Below the pieces are notes generated by a model. That model was given only the letters and a program-made list of their open reading frames with translations, was not told where the DNA came from and made no database searches. This document shows positions 47,241 to 55,698 of a stretch of 64,000 nucleotides of DNA, piece after piece. The translations under genes and the position numbers were made by a program. This DNA comes from Emticicia sp. C21 (GTDB lineage: Bacteria > Bacteroidota > Bacteroidia > Cytophagales > Spirosomataceae): assembly GCF_003418935.1 (NCBI RefSeq), contig NZ_QVMT01000003.1, positions 372,001 to 436,000 on the forward strand. Reading direction: 5' to 3'. Numbering within the stretch: the first letter of the stretch is position 1; each line of letters begins with the position of its first letter.

Positions 47241-47270
47241 AAATCTCCCCAGTCTATTCCAGGGAGATTT
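47241..47270. terminator. Bidirectional hairpin between convergent genes
   Basis: AAATCTCCC (47241-47249) and GGGAGATTT (47262-47270) form a 9-bp stem with T- and A-rich flanks, between the SBBP gene and the protease gene. Confidence 0.6.
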
Positions 47271-47282
47271 GGCTTACTTATT

Positions 47283-48677
47283 TTATTTTTCCTCTTCTTC
47301 CTCCTCGCCACCTTCTTCACCATCACTCTCTTCTTCATATTCTTCTTCAGCCTCTTCCTCCTCGTTGTACTCTTCTTCGCTTTCTTCCTCCTCTTCGTCC
47401 TCGTTATACTCTTCTTCGCTTTCTTCCTCCTCATATTCTTCGTCTTCGCCCTCTTCCTCCTCATATTCTTCTTCGTCTTCGCTTTCTTCCCCCTCCTCAT
47501 ATTCTTCTTCGTCTTCGCTTTCTTCCTCCTCCTCATACTCTTCTTCGTCTTCGCTTTCTTCCTCTTCCTCATATTCTTCTTCATCTTCGCCCTCTTCCTC
47601 CTCATACTCTTCTTCGTCTTCGCTTTCTTCCTCCTCATATTCTTCTTCGTCTTCACTCTCTTCTTCATCTTCGCCCTCTTCTTCCTCATACTCCTCTAGC
47701 TCATCATAATCTTCCGGGAGTTCTTCGTCATATTCAACAACCTCAATTTCATCAAACACATCGAAATCTTCATAATCGTCTTCTGTATACACCACAAATT
47801 TATTAGGGTCATAGCCTTTACCTCCATCAACTACCGAGCGTTTATCTTCTTTCCAGGTATCTTCATAATCAGGGATAGGTGCTGTGCGGGCAATCATCCA
47901 GCTATCGCCCATATTCAGCTTAGAGTTTATTACGTAATCATATGGCATGTAGCAATAACCTTTGTCGCCCCACTGCTCACCCCATGAATTGCGTACAATA
48001 AACATTTTATCAACCTCCGAATATCCCACACAAAGCATGGCATGCAATCCATGAGCCTTGCGAGAAGCTTCGTCCGGAGAGGGCATCGGAACGATACCTT
48101 TGTTTTTATTACAATCATCAAATCCTTTAAAAAGCGCTATGCCGAAAATAATAGGGTAGCCTTCTGCCAGACACTGTTTCCAGGCATTCAAATCGGTTGG
48201 AATATATTTGGATTCCTGAACCTTAAAGTTGGCAGCCTCTTCGTAAGTCTTGCCATGCGGTTTGTCATTTACTTTTTGGGTCTCATAAGGCCAGGTTTCT
48301 TCTGTACAAGCGCCTAGTTTGTGCAAGCTATCAATCGCATACTGAATAAAGCTTCCTTTATCCTGAATATTACTACTGGCGCGTAAGCGCGCATTGTAAT
48401 ACACAAATAGTCGGCTTACTTCAAAGGCTCTTTTCTTTAAATGTTTTTTTGCCAGATACTCATACGCTCCGGCGGTGGCATTGGCTGTACAACTACTCAG
48501 ATGTTTTTGATTTTCAACCTTTGTCATGAACGGACGCAGGTCAACTTTTTGAGGAAGGGCAGTTTTTTTTAGTTTAGGTGATGGCTTGTAGTTATCGGCA
48601 TTCGGGCTTGCAGCCATATAAGAATACCCTTTCAGGACACTTTTGGTGCCATCTTTTTGCTTAAATTCCATACTCAT
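47283..48677 (-). CDS. Papain-family (C1A) cysteine protease with long acidic repeat tail
   Basis: A 464-residue protein. The catalytic residues are in order: Gln57 and Cys63 (ENQKHLSSCTANA), His212 (GLHAMLCVGY) and Asn230 (VRNSWGEQWGDKG). There is no signal peptide, so it may act in the cytoplasm. Residues 298-464 are almost all Glu/Asp with regular Tyr and Ser (EEYEEEEGEDEEE type units), coded by a GAA/GAG minisatellite. The tail could bind metal or basic proteins or target the enzyme; this is unknown. Two in-frame starts (48677, 48671) differ by two residues. Confidence 0.85.
   Translation of the reverse strand: MSMEFKQKDGTKSVLKGYSYMAASPNADNYKPSPKLKKTALPQKVDLRPFMTKVENQKHLSSCTANATAGAYEYLAKKHLKKRAFEVSRLFVYYNARLRASSNIQDKGSFIQYAIDSLHKLGACTEETWPYETQKVNDKPHGKTYEEAANFKVQESKYIPTDLNAWKQCLAEGYPIIFGIALFKGFDDCNKNKGIVPMPSPDEASRKAHGLHAMLCVGYSEVDKMFIVRNSWGEQWGDKGYCYMPYDYVINSKLNMGDSWMIARTAPIPDYEDTWKEDKRSVVDGGKGYDPNKFVVYTEDDYEDFDVFDEIEVVEYDEELPEDYDELEEYEEEEGEDEEESEDEEEYEEEESEDEEEYEEEEGEDEEEYEEEEESEDEEEYEEEEESEDEEEYEEGEESEDEEEYEEEEGEDEEYEEEESEEEYNEDEEEEESEEEYNEEEEAEEEYEEESDGEEGGEEEEEEK
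47330..47700. repeat. Coding minisatellite of the acidic tail
   Basis: Tandem imperfect repeats of about 30-48 bases made of GAA, GAG, GAT, TAT and AGC codons inside the protease gene. Copy number is likely variable between strains. The repeats also create long spurious Ser-rich and Lys/Arg-rich frames in other phases. Confidence 0.7.
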
Positions 48678-49082
48678 AGGTGTTTAGGTGTAATATAAAT
48701 CAACGCAATTAAAAAATTTCGGGAAGATATGGAGAATAATTTATGTGGGAAAGGATTTTTGATTGGGGTGGTGAATTTTAATGTGGTTATGTAGAGACAT
48801 GCGATTCGTCGAGCGATGTGTTGCGTCTTGTGGTCTATACAATCTAATAAATGTTACTTGGGAATCGAAATTATTATTTGTGTTAAACTATATTGTCTAT
48901 TATAATTTTTAGGTGTGGATAGACCCTTGATACACCATGGATTGGGCGGCGAACCGATCACCCCTCACACTAATAGTTTGATTCCACCAAAAATCTTTTC
49001 AAACGCTTTGAAAACACAAACCAGAATCGGAAATTTACTAGATACCAATCTACAACTAGCCGTCCGCATAACAACTATTAAC
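48678..49082. other. Gap without a recognisable gene
   Basis: About 400 bases. An imperfect hairpin lies near 48790-48840 (GTAGAGACATGC and a related inverted stretch). Open frames start with GTG only and resemble nothing. Confidence 0.4.
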
Positions 49083-49370
49083 ATGGAGGAAGATAAAAAT
49101 CTGCAAGCGAATACAGTTGGCAGTTGTATTACTGACTATCTACCTAAATATAATGAGGTAGAAACCACTCAAACTGAACCTGAAAAGGTTACCAATATGG
49201 TGGGAACCTTTTGGAACCCGGGGGCTGCGAAAGCACTAATTACTAAAACAGAACCTGAAAAGGTTACCAATATGGAAGGAACCTTTTTGAAAGGACACAA
49301 CGATGGTTGTCTGAAAATTGTCGTTATGAAGAAAATTAAACGAGTTTTGTTTCTGAAAAGCCTTAAATAA
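49083..49370 (+). CDS. Doubtful small protein containing repeated palindromic DNA
   Basis: A 95-residue frame from ATG 49083. It contains two copies of TEPEKVTNM-GTF about 24 residues apart and a basic end (VVMKKIKRVLFLKSLK). The repeated peptide is coded by a palindromic DNA element that also occurs in non-coding DNA at 18306-18335, so the peptide repeat may simply mirror DNA repeats. No homologue recognised. The frame also runs on upstream to a GTG at 48915. I keep it at low confidence. Confidence 0.3.
   Translation: MEEDKNLQANTVGSCITDYLPKYNEVETTQTEPEKVTNMVGTFWNPGAAKALITKTEPEKVTNMEGTFLKGHNDGCLKIVVMKKIKRVLFLKSLK
49184..49288. repeat. Two copies of a palindromic element
   Basis: Two units, about 49184-49216 and 49256-49288, start 72 bases apart: AAAAGGTTACCAATATGG then GGAACCTTTT. 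Each folds into a hairpin. They are relatives of 18306-18335 in the ribosomal cluster. Confidence 0.6.
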
Positions 49371-49569
49371 GGATTACTTATATCAAGTCGTCTGTTAAGG
49401 ATATGTCAAGTGAGAAGCTTTGAGATAAGTCAATTTCCTGAAAATAATGAAGAATTATTGCTATAAAATTATCAATTTTGTCATCGGAATTTTAATTCCC
49501 GAAAATCAACCTTTTCAACCAATATTTGCATTACTTTAACTTTTTATTCAACTATAAAAAACACCTGAA

Positions 49570-50517
49570 ATGACTACTCGATTTCAAAAAATTGCCAGCA
49601 TTTTTAGCTTTATTCTTATTATAGGTCATACCTTATCTGCCCAACTAGCCCCTATCAAACATATTGAAGGCCGCTGGGATATTACTATTACCGGTAAAGA
49701 TGGTAAAACTTCACCGTCGTGGTTAGAAGTAAATCACTCAGGCGTAAAATACCTGAACGGACATTTTGTGGGTAGTGGTGGCAGTGCCAGACCGATTTCA
49801 CGTATCAATTATGAAGGTGATAAAGTTTCTTTTTCTATCCCACCACAATGGGATGCTGCCACAAAGGATTTAGTGGTAGAGGGCGTTTTAAAAGACGATA
49901 AAATAACTGGAACGATGAATATGCCTAGTGGTGAAGTGGTGAATTGGGTGGGTGTACGCGCGCCTAAATTAAATAGCACCAGAACACCAGTCTGGGGAGC
50001 ACCTATCAAATTGTTCAACGGTAAAAACCTTGACGGATGGGAAGCAACAGGAGCAACCAACCAATGGGTGGTAGAGAATGGGGTTTTAAAAAGTCCGAAA
50101 TCTGGTTCAAATCTTCGTAGTATTCGTACGTTCAACGACTTCAAATTGCATGTAGAGTTCAGATACCCGAAAGAAAGTAATAGTGGTGTATATTTAAGAG
50201 GCAGATATGAAGTGCAAATTACTGATAGCGAAGGCAGAGACCCGCTGAAAGACCAATTAGGCGCTGTATACGGCTTTATTGCCCCTTTAGAAATGCCAGC
50301 CAAACCAGCCGGAGAATGGCAAAGTTTTGATATTACATTGGTAGGCAGAGTGGTAACCGTTGTGTTGAATGGCAAGACCATTATCTACAAAAACGAAATC
50401 CCGGGAATTACGGGTGGAGCATTAGACAGCAACGAAGGTGAACCAGGCCCTATCTTCTTCCAGGGCGACCACGGTGCTATTGAGTATAGAAATATCGTGA
50501 TTACTCCTGCGAAGTAA
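49570..50517 (+). CDS. DUF1080 (3-keto-disaccharide hydrolase-like) secreted protein
   Basis: A 315-residue exported protein: signal peptide ending TLSAQ, an N-terminal beta domain (residues 25-140, WDITITGKDGKTSPSWLEV), then a DUF1080 lectin-like domain from about 150 (IKLFNGKNLDGWEATG, GVYLRGRYEVQITDS, GPIFFQGDHGAIEYRNI). The family includes 3-keto-disaccharide hydrolases of glycoside breakdown. Active in the envelope; substrate unknown. Confidence 0.87.
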   Translation: MTTRFQKIASIFSFILIIGHTLSAQLAPIKHIEGRWDITITGKDGKTSPSWLEVNHSGVKYLNGHFVGSGGSARPISRINYEGDKVSFSIPPQWDAATKDLVVEGVLKDDKITGTMNMPSGEVVNWVGVRAPKLNSTRTPVWGAPIKLFNGKNLDGWEATGATNQWVVENGVLKSPKSGSNLRSIRTFNDFKLHVEFRYPKESNSGVYLRGRYEVQITDSEGRDPLKDQLGAVYGFIAPLEMPAKPAGEWQSFDITLVGRVVTVVLNGKTIIYKNEIPGITGGALDSNEGEPGPIFFQGDHGAIEYRNIVITPAK

Positions 50518-50535
50518 GGAGGTTTTTTTATACTG

Positions 50536-50587
50536 AATGTCTGGTTTTGAAATGGGTTTGTATAAAGCTATTTCAGAACCAGACATT
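50536..50587. terminator. Inverted repeat between convergent genes
   Basis: Arms 50536-50553 and 50570-50587 match at 17 of 18 positions. The right arm ATTTCAGAACCAGACATT has an exact copy at 53080-53097, so the structure may be a dispersed repeat used as a terminator. Confidence 0.6.
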
Positions 50588-50609
50588 TATTATTGTTAAG
50601 GACAACCCA

Positions 50610-51503
50610 CTAAAAAATCTGTAAAACAAGGCGGCCACAGAACGAAATCTGATCTTTTGCTCCATCAATTAATTGTGGCCAAAGCTCTGCGTCTACCTCA
50701 ACCCAAACTGTATCTCCTGGTTCCAGCATAAAATCTCCGGTAATGGTGTGATGTACAGCAGGTCCAAATAAATCGGATCCATCCATCGTATCAAGATGAA
50801 ATGTTGAATATTGTAGGTATGTGTTAAAAACTTCGCCATTACGTTTCCCCCTTATCAGTCTCACATGAGGTGCACGACCCGAGCCCGGAGATTGTCCTTT
50901 TCTGTAAGAAGCTACATGTGTACTAATATGATAAATACCTTTCACAGGGGCTGTAAATTTCCCAGAATTAACAGAGTACATTAGCCCGATATTATATGCA
51001 GGGAAAGTAAACAATAATTGAACTGTTTGATTCTTGTCTACAGTCATGTTAGCTTCGCCTTCCAGACCCTCTATTCTGAAAGCATAAGGCTTTTGCCATT
51101 TTAGTGTGCCATCGGCATCACTACTTACTAAGGTTGAACCTTTTGTCGGGAAATTGCCTCTGACTCTCACGTTACCATTCACATCGAGTGTAGCCGTCGG
51201 TGAGTCATTGCCAGTACCAATGCCTACTTTTCCATTGGGTAAGATAACATTATTACCGGAATTAATCCAATTGGTAGAAGTACCTGCACCACCAGAAGTA
51301 GGGTCTACCCATACAGAGCCATTGCAGAATAGTACTTTATTTTGAGTAGTGTTATAAATTAGTTTGCCTTTATCGGCCACTGCACATGCGGGGTTGTTTG
51401 CCACTCGTGGCAATTGCAAACTATTAGGGTCAAGACTGATAGATTGGGCAAAAGCGAATGAAATAGAACAAACAAAGGCAAATAGAAGTACTGTTGATTT
51501 CAT
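50610..51503 (-). CDS. Secreted C1q/TNF-like domain protein
   Basis: A 297-residue protein: signal peptide (ending AFAQ), an N-terminal module like that of the S74 array (GKLIYNTTQNKVLFCNGSVW, then NGKVGIGT), and a C-terminal jelly-roll (residues 150-297) with SGKFTAPVKGIYHISTHVASY, the pattern of C1q-like domains. C1q domains form trimers. It appears to be a surface or extracellular adhesin or fibre end. The shared N-terminal module suggests the same export and attachment route as the S74 proteins. Confidence 0.75.
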   Translation of the reverse strand: MKSTVLLFAFVCSISFAFAQSISLDPNSLQLPRVANNPACAVADKGKLIYNTTQNKVLFCNGSVWVDPTSGGAGTSTNWINSGNNVILPNGKVGIGTGNDSPTATLDVNGNVRVRGNFPTKGSTLVSSDADGTLKWQKPYAFRIEGLEGEANMTVDKNQTVQLLFTFPAYNIGLMYSVNSGKFTAPVKGIYHISTHVASYRKGQSPGSGRAPHVRLIRGKRNGEVFNTYLQYSTFHLDTMDGSDLFGPAVHHTITGDFMLEPGDTVWVEVDAELWPQLIDGAKDQISFCGRLVLQIF

Positions 51504-51729
51504 ATTATTTATGGATATAATTATTCTGTATTATTCATTAATCCAAAATTATAGTCAGATGAAAGCATGGAGAAATTTAAGTGTGTGAATAGCATGAAAG
51601 CCTGAAATGAATTGTTGATTTTGAAAAGTGAATGGTTTTTCGGAAGTCCAGAAGTATGAAGCCTTGTAATATCTTAAAACCTTCTTCAGCTATTATGAGT
51701 TCTTTTACTAAATACAACCTCTTTTTGAA

Positions 51730-52026
51730 ATGAATAATACTGAGCAATTAAAACAAGACATGGATAAGTTTTTGCTTGATTTAGGCATTAACAATATTTT
51801 CGATAAAGAACTTTACGGCAGTCTGAAAGACACCATAGTGATTACCCTCAATAAGCAAACTGCCGATGAAGAATTTAAGACGATTGTGAGAGATGGATTA
51901 AGTCAGGCAAAAATACTGATTAGTGGTCATATCAGTTCTAAGAATGATTTCTGGATTGAGGATATTGAAAATGGCTATCTGGCTGGAAAGGTATTAGAAA
52001 TTGATTCGATTCTGGAGCAGATTTGA
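51730..52026 (+). CDS. Small hypothetical protein
   Basis: A 98-residue soluble, mildly acidic protein (MNNTEQLKQDMDKFLLDLG, then DFWIEDIENGYLAGKVLEID). Coding potential looks good: no low-complexity stretches and one clean frame. I recognise no family. No operon partner on the same strand. Confidence 0.55.
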   Translation: MNNTEQLKQDMDKFLLDLGINNIFDKELYGSLKDTIVITLNKQTADEEFKTIVRDGLSQAKILISGHISSKNDFWIEDIENGYLAGKVLEIDSILEQI

Positions 52027-52093
52027 TATTTAAATTGTCTGAACATAAGCCATCGTTTCGTAGCTTGCAATGCGGAGGCTCGTGCTTAGTGAC

Positions 52094-52444
52094 TTATTCT
52101 TTGTTATAATAATGTCCTAAGTCTGAGAATATAATAATTTTGGGTTTGCCATACCAGATTCTTTCTATTGAGGTTTCATAAGGCATACCAATAAAATTAC
52201 TTAATGTAATTTTAGTTCCTCTTATAGAGTAGGAAATTTTATAAATTCCTTTTCCAGAATATTCAGATGAATACGTATTATTCTTATGCAGAACTAACCT
52301 GTCAGGTCTGTTAGGCGCAATAGGCGACTGAGCAAAGTTCGTGTTTTTGTAGGTTCCTGTAATCATACCAGGTGTAAAGAAATTATTGTACAAATGGCTC
52401 AAAACATAGAATATAACTATGACTATTATAATTTTCTTTATCAT
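52094..52444 (-). CDS. Small exported or membrane-anchored hypothetical protein
   Basis: A 116-residue protein with one N-terminal hydrophobic segment (IIIVIVIFYVLSHLY), then a beta-rich part (GTYKNTNFAQSPIAPNRPD, TKITLSNFIGMPYE). The second half resembles small lipocalin-like or immunity-type folds only in outline. The next gene on the same strand starts 55 bases upstream, so they may be co-transcribed. Confidence 0.55.
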   Translation of the reverse strand: MIKKIIIVIVIFYVLSHLYNNFFTPGMITGTYKNTNFAQSPIAPNRPDRLVLHKNNTYSSEYSGKGIYKISYSIRGTKITLSNFIGMPYETSIERIWYGKPKIIIFSDLGHYYNKE

Positions 52445-52499
52445 TGTTAAATAGAATTAGTTTTCAATAAATTCTTTCTGTTTTCCATAAACAATCCAA

Positions 52500-52919
52500 T
52501 CAAGTACTCTGATCGATAGTGGTTGTCAAAAACCATTTTCCGTTTATCAACTCAAAAATATAATCTACATAAATGCCAGTGTCGTCTAACAGAATATTTA
52601 ATATGTATTTCTCAGGATGTTCTTTAGTTACTTTCTTTATATAATTCTTCTTATTTAAACTACCAAATTCCCGTTCTTCTTTCTGCGTAATTATAGTTGT
52701 GAATTTGTCAGTATCATAATCATAATACTTGCTAATTAAAGGGTATTTAATTCTGGAAAGCTGAAAATCTTTTTCGGCACTAAATCTTTTTAGGAAAGTA
52801 TTAAAATCCTCTGTCTTAACTTGATTGGCATCTTTATATATATGGTTCTTTTCTGTTTTACTGTGCCCACAGGCCACAAGGAAACAAATTAATGTCAATA
52901 AAATGACTTTACTATTCAT
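52500..52919 (-). CDS. Small lipoprotein, unknown function
   Basis: A 139-residue protein with a clear lipobox (LVAC, C17) followed by GHSKTEKN. The mature part has no known motif (FNTFLKRFSAEKDFQLSRIK, ending GKWFLTTTIDQST). It looks like a DUF4348-type small Bacteroidota lipoprotein, but this is uncertain. Confidence 0.6.
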   Translation of the reverse strand: MNSKVILLTLICFLVACGHSKTEKNHIYKDANQVKTEDFNTFLKRFSAEKDFQLSRIKYPLISKYYDYDTDKFTTIITQKEEREFGSLNKKNYIKKVTKEHPEKYILNILLDDTGIYVDYIFELINGKWFLTTTIDQST

Positions 52920-53079
52920 CTGAATATCAATTGGGGGAAATAGGCAGTTTTTAAATATGGATTCCTGATGGAAGACATTTTGAGTTTCTAAGAATTTCTA
53001 AATTTGCATATAATTTAATGTAAATCTATGAATATACGTTTAAATCACGCCTAATTCTAAAATAGTTTTACACAAGCTC

Positions 53080-53097
53080 ATTTCAGAACCAGACATT
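53080..53097. repeat. Exact 18-bp copy of a terminator arm
   Basis: ATTTCAGAACCAGACATT is identical to 50570-50587. Upstream, TTTTACACAAGCTC also resembles ends of the MITE-like family at 60191. Confidence 0.5.
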
Positions 53098-53135
53098 GTT
53101 TTTTTGTTTGTAACATTAAAAAGCCTCATTTAAAG

Positions 53136-53627
53136 ATGGAGATAATTAATATTCCCACCAAACCGGACGACTTTTTAGGCTTACCGATTCACAGCCATGT
53201 CTCTCTTTTTTATGAAAAGAATGCGCCCCCTTATAACACCTATGAATCAAAGAAACACAGATTTATCATCTTCAAGATTGCAAATATTCAACTGACTTAC
53301 ACCCGTGATTTTTTGCAATATATAATGATAGATTTTGGATTTAGGGATAAATTTATTTTCAAGTTTAACTCGATTGAGATAAATGGTAATACTTCATATG
53401 ACGACATCAAACATATAATAGTTGCCGGGAAAATGGAATACATTGAAAATTGGTTTTCAGAAGACCAATTGAATATAGCTATAAATAATTGGGTAGTATT
53501 CATTTTTCACAATGGGAAAGCGGGTATTTTATTAGACAAAATAAATTTTCCATTTAGTAGGGATATTCACCAGAGTCTCCTGCGCAACGATCAACCGAAG
53601 AAAGTTAAAGGCGGTAGTTTTGAATGA
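53136..53627 (+). CDS. Hypothetical protein
   Basis: A 163-residue soluble protein (MEIINIPTKPDDFLGLPIHS; DFGFRDKFIFKFNSIEINGN; NWFSEDQLNIAINNWVVFIF). It looks like a single alpha/beta domain, similar in style to small immunity proteins, but no family is recognised. Confidence 0.5.
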   Translation: MEIINIPTKPDDFLGLPIHSHVSLFYEKNAPPYNTYESKKHRFIIFKIANIQLTYTRDFLQYIMIDFGFRDKFIFKFNSIEINGNTSYDDIKHIIVAGKMEYIENWFSEDQLNIAINNWVVFIFHNGKAGILLDKINFPFSRDIHQSLLRNDQPKKVKGGSFE

Positions 53628-53852
53628 AAAGTGAATTATCTACTAATACAAATTATAAACCGGACATTTGGATATATATAAATATTTCCAGCAGTGTTCA
53701 GTTATTCTTTATATTTTGATAGTTAGGTCTGACCTGAATATGTAGTCGTAAGAAGATAAGTATATTCTTACAGAATCGAACGTTTATAATAACAAAAGAA
53801 AGAAGATAAGCTAACCGGCAGAAAAAAGCATAAACCATTAATTCTTCAATCT

Positions 53853-54239
53853 ATGAAACCAAAGAAAATCTGGGCCAATTTTGGTGTCAGTGATTTAGAA
53901 CGAACTGCTCAATTCTATACACAACTGGGGTTTAAATCAAACGGGTCATCTGATCAACTGACGAGCTTTTTCTTTGGCGATGATAATTTCATTATCCATT
54001 TCTTTCAGAAAGATATACTTGAAGCTAATACAAAGATTCAACTTATTGATACAAAAGCAGGCAATGAAATCATCTTCACTCTTTGGGCTGATACTAAGGA
54101 AGAGGTTGATATGTGGTCAGAAGAAATAAAGCAAGCAGGTGGAACGCTGGTGTCAGAGCCAGAAGAATTTGGAGAGGGGTATTACGGCTTTGTATTTGCC
54201 GACCCTGACGGGCATAAATTTAATGTGTTTCAAATGTAG
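53853..54239 (+). CDS. VOC-family (glyoxalase/bleomycin-resistance-like) protein
   Basis: A 128-residue VOC fold: IWANFGVSDLERTAQFYTQLG, FIIHFFQKD and FVFADPDGHKFNVFQM. His and Glu/Asp metal positions are partly kept. Members act as lyases, dioxygenases or drug-binding proteins; the specific role is unknown. It is next to a set of stress-type regulators and SRPBCC genes. Confidence 0.85.
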   Translation: MKPKKIWANFGVSDLERTAQFYTQLGFKSNGSSDQLTSFFFGDDNFIIHFFQKDILEANTKIQLIDTKAGNEIIFTLWADTKEEVDMWSEEIKQAGGTLVSEPEEFGEGYYGFVFADPDGHKFNVFQM

Positions 54240-54367
54240 AGGATGAGTAATTGTGTAAATCTATTTTAGTGATATATAGGCAAATAGGGAGTGATATATT
54301 AAAAATCACTCCCCATTATGTAAAAAGTATTGAGATGTCTGATATTGCAAGAAGGCAATAAGATTTT

Positions 54368-54853
54368 TCAATTCAACAACTCATCCAACTGGTTAAAAAT
54401 GTCAATGAGACCTTTTTCCATGCCGCTATTAATCATAGCATCACGGTCTGCTACCGAAAAACACACATCGTGTATTGTCAGTTTTGTGCCTCCATTTTCC
54501 ATCTCTTCAAATAGCATTGCCTCCATGACAGCATGGCCCCTTTCAGGCAGCTCCATAAATTCAGATGTCTGAATGACCCGCTCCGGTGCGGTCAATTCAT
54601 GGATAGTACCGGCAAAAGTACACAGGATCTGGCCATCAGCATTTTTATTGTTCCAGCTATAACTTCCGCCAGTTCTATAGTCATGATGATTGAAATGCAT
54701 AGTATTGCCGAAAGGAGCATAAAACTTAACCAGCATTTCAGGGTCGGTAAATGCTTTGAAAACTTTTTCTCTTGGAGCCTTAAATTCCCTGATAATAAAT
54801 AACTCTTGTTTGCCGGGCTCGGCAATGACCTTTGTGTTGTTGTGAGTAATCAT
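54368..54853 (-). CDS. SRPBCC/AHSA1-family protein (operon A)
   Basis: A 161-residue START-like protein: ELFIIREFKAPREKVFKAFTDPE at the start and EKGLIDIFNQLDELL at the end. Ligand unknown. It lies 12 bases after an ArsR gene on the same strand. The ArsR-SRPBCC pairing is common and is also present, divergent, on the other side. Confidence 0.85.
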   Translation of the reverse strand: MITHNNTKVIAEPGKQELFIIREFKAPREKVFKAFTDPEMLVKFYAPFGNTMHFNHHDYRTGGSYSWNNKNADGQILCTFAGTIHELTAPERVIQTSEFMELPERGHAVMEAMLFEEMENGGTKLTIHDVCFSVADRDAMINSGMEKGLIDIFNQLDELLN

Positions 54854-54865
54854 TTGCGGTTGATT

Positions 54866-55174
54866 TTAATTGTTTAAAATGTCTTCTAATCGGTTAAACC
54901 TGTCGTTCCACATTTTGGCAAACGGTGCTAACCATTCTGCTAATTCTTTCATTTTGTTAAGATTTAAATGGTAGTAAATCTCTCTTCCATTTTGCTGTTG
55001 AGTGAGCAACTCACATTCAGTAAGTATCTGAATGTGTTTGGAAATGGTCTGTCTGGCCGAATCAAAGCTTTCGGTTATGGCACCGGGTGTCATGGCTTGC
55101 AAGGCAACCAGGGTAAGTATCGCACGACGCGTTGGGTCAGCGATGGCCTGAAAAATATCTCTACGTGTTTTCAT
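54866..55174 (-). CDS. ArsR-family winged-helix repressor (operon A)
   Basis: A 102-residue regulator: MKTRRDIFQAIADPTRRAIL, recognition helix region SFDSARQTISKHIQILTECELL, wing QQNGREIYYHL. No metal-binding Cys pair is present, so it probably does not sense metals. Start ATG 55174 matches its paralogue at 55372. It likely represses its own promoter through sites at 55178-55219. Confidence 0.88.
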   Translation of the reverse strand: MKTRRDIFQAIADPTRRAILTLVALQAMTPGAITESFDSARQTISKHIQILTECELLTQQQNGREIYYHLNLNKMKELAEWLAPFAKMWNDRFNRLEDILNN

Positions 55175-55177
55175 TAT

Positions 55178-55224
55178 GCAGTTATTTGACTGCAAATATA
55201 TATGCAGTTATTTGGCTGCGCAAG
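55178..55224 (-). promoter_or_regulatory. Promoter with ArsR-type operator repeats, operon A
   Basis: On the minus strand: CTTG (55221-55224), 20-base spacer, TATATTTG (55193-55200). Two copies of GCAGTYATTTGRCTGC-like sites (55178-55193 and 55204-55219, plus-strand order) lie 26 bases apart on either side of the -7 box. Confidence 0.65.
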
Positions 55225-55321
55225 TTTTTTGGAGATTTTTTTTGATGGCACACAAATTCTAATGGTGATTAAACTCAAAATCAAGAAATTATATCATGTC
55301 TTAAATCTTTCTCAAAAATAA

Positions 55322-55369
55322 TTTGCGAAACCAGATAGTTGCATATATATTTGCAACCAGATAATTGCA
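55322..55369 (+). promoter_or_regulatory. Promoter with ArsR-type operator repeats, operon B
   Basis: TTTG (55322-55325), 20-base spacer, TATATTTG (55346-55353). Direct repeats ACCAGATAGTTGCA (55330-55343) and ACCAGATAATTGCA (55356-55369) start 26 bases apart and flank the -7 box. The layout matches operon A base for base, with diverged operator halves. Confidence 0.7.
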
Positions 55370-55371
55370 CA

Positions 55372-55698
55372 ATGGAAACCAGACGAGATATTTTTCAAGC
55401 GATAGTTGACCCGACGAGACGGGCGATTATCACACTCATTGCTCTACAAGCAATGACACCTAATGCCATAGCCGAACATTTTGACACCACCCGGCAGGCT
55501 GTTTCGAAACATTTACGCATTCTGACAGAATGTGAATTGGTGACACAAAAACAACAAGGCAGAGAAATCTTTTACCAACTGGAAATAGACAAAATGAAAG
55601 AGATTGACCAATGGCTGGCCCAATTCCGGGAGATTTGGGAGGCAAGATTTAATCAATTGGATGAAGTATTAGCAACACTTAAAAACTTGAAAAAATGA
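55372..55698 (+). CDS. ArsR-family winged-helix repressor (operon B)
   Basis: A 108-residue paralogue of the operon A repressor (METRRDIFQAIVDPTRRAII, HFDTTRQAVSKHLRILTECELV, QQGREIFYQL). Start ATG 55372 leaves a 5' leader of about a dozen bases. It overlaps the next gene by four bases (ATGA), so the two are translationally coupled. Confidence 0.9.
   Translation: METRRDIFQAIVDPTRRAIITLIALQAMTPNAIAEHFDTTRQAVSKHLRILTECELVTQKQQGREIFYQLEIDKMKEIDQWLAQFREIWEARFNQLDEVLATLKNLKK

Noticed and set aside
47132-47689. Lys/Arg-rich protein on the minus strand
   Set aside because: It is another frame of the same acidic-tail repeat; the papain frame carries catalytic residues.
47269-47709. Ser-rich protein on the plus strand
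   Set aside because: It is the antisense shadow of the Glu/Asp minisatellite in the protease gene.
49083-49370. RiPP-like precursor with repeated core peptides beside a protease
   Set aside because: The repeated peptide is coded by a palindromic DNA element that also occurs in a ribosomal spacer, and no maturation enzymes or exporter are adjacent.
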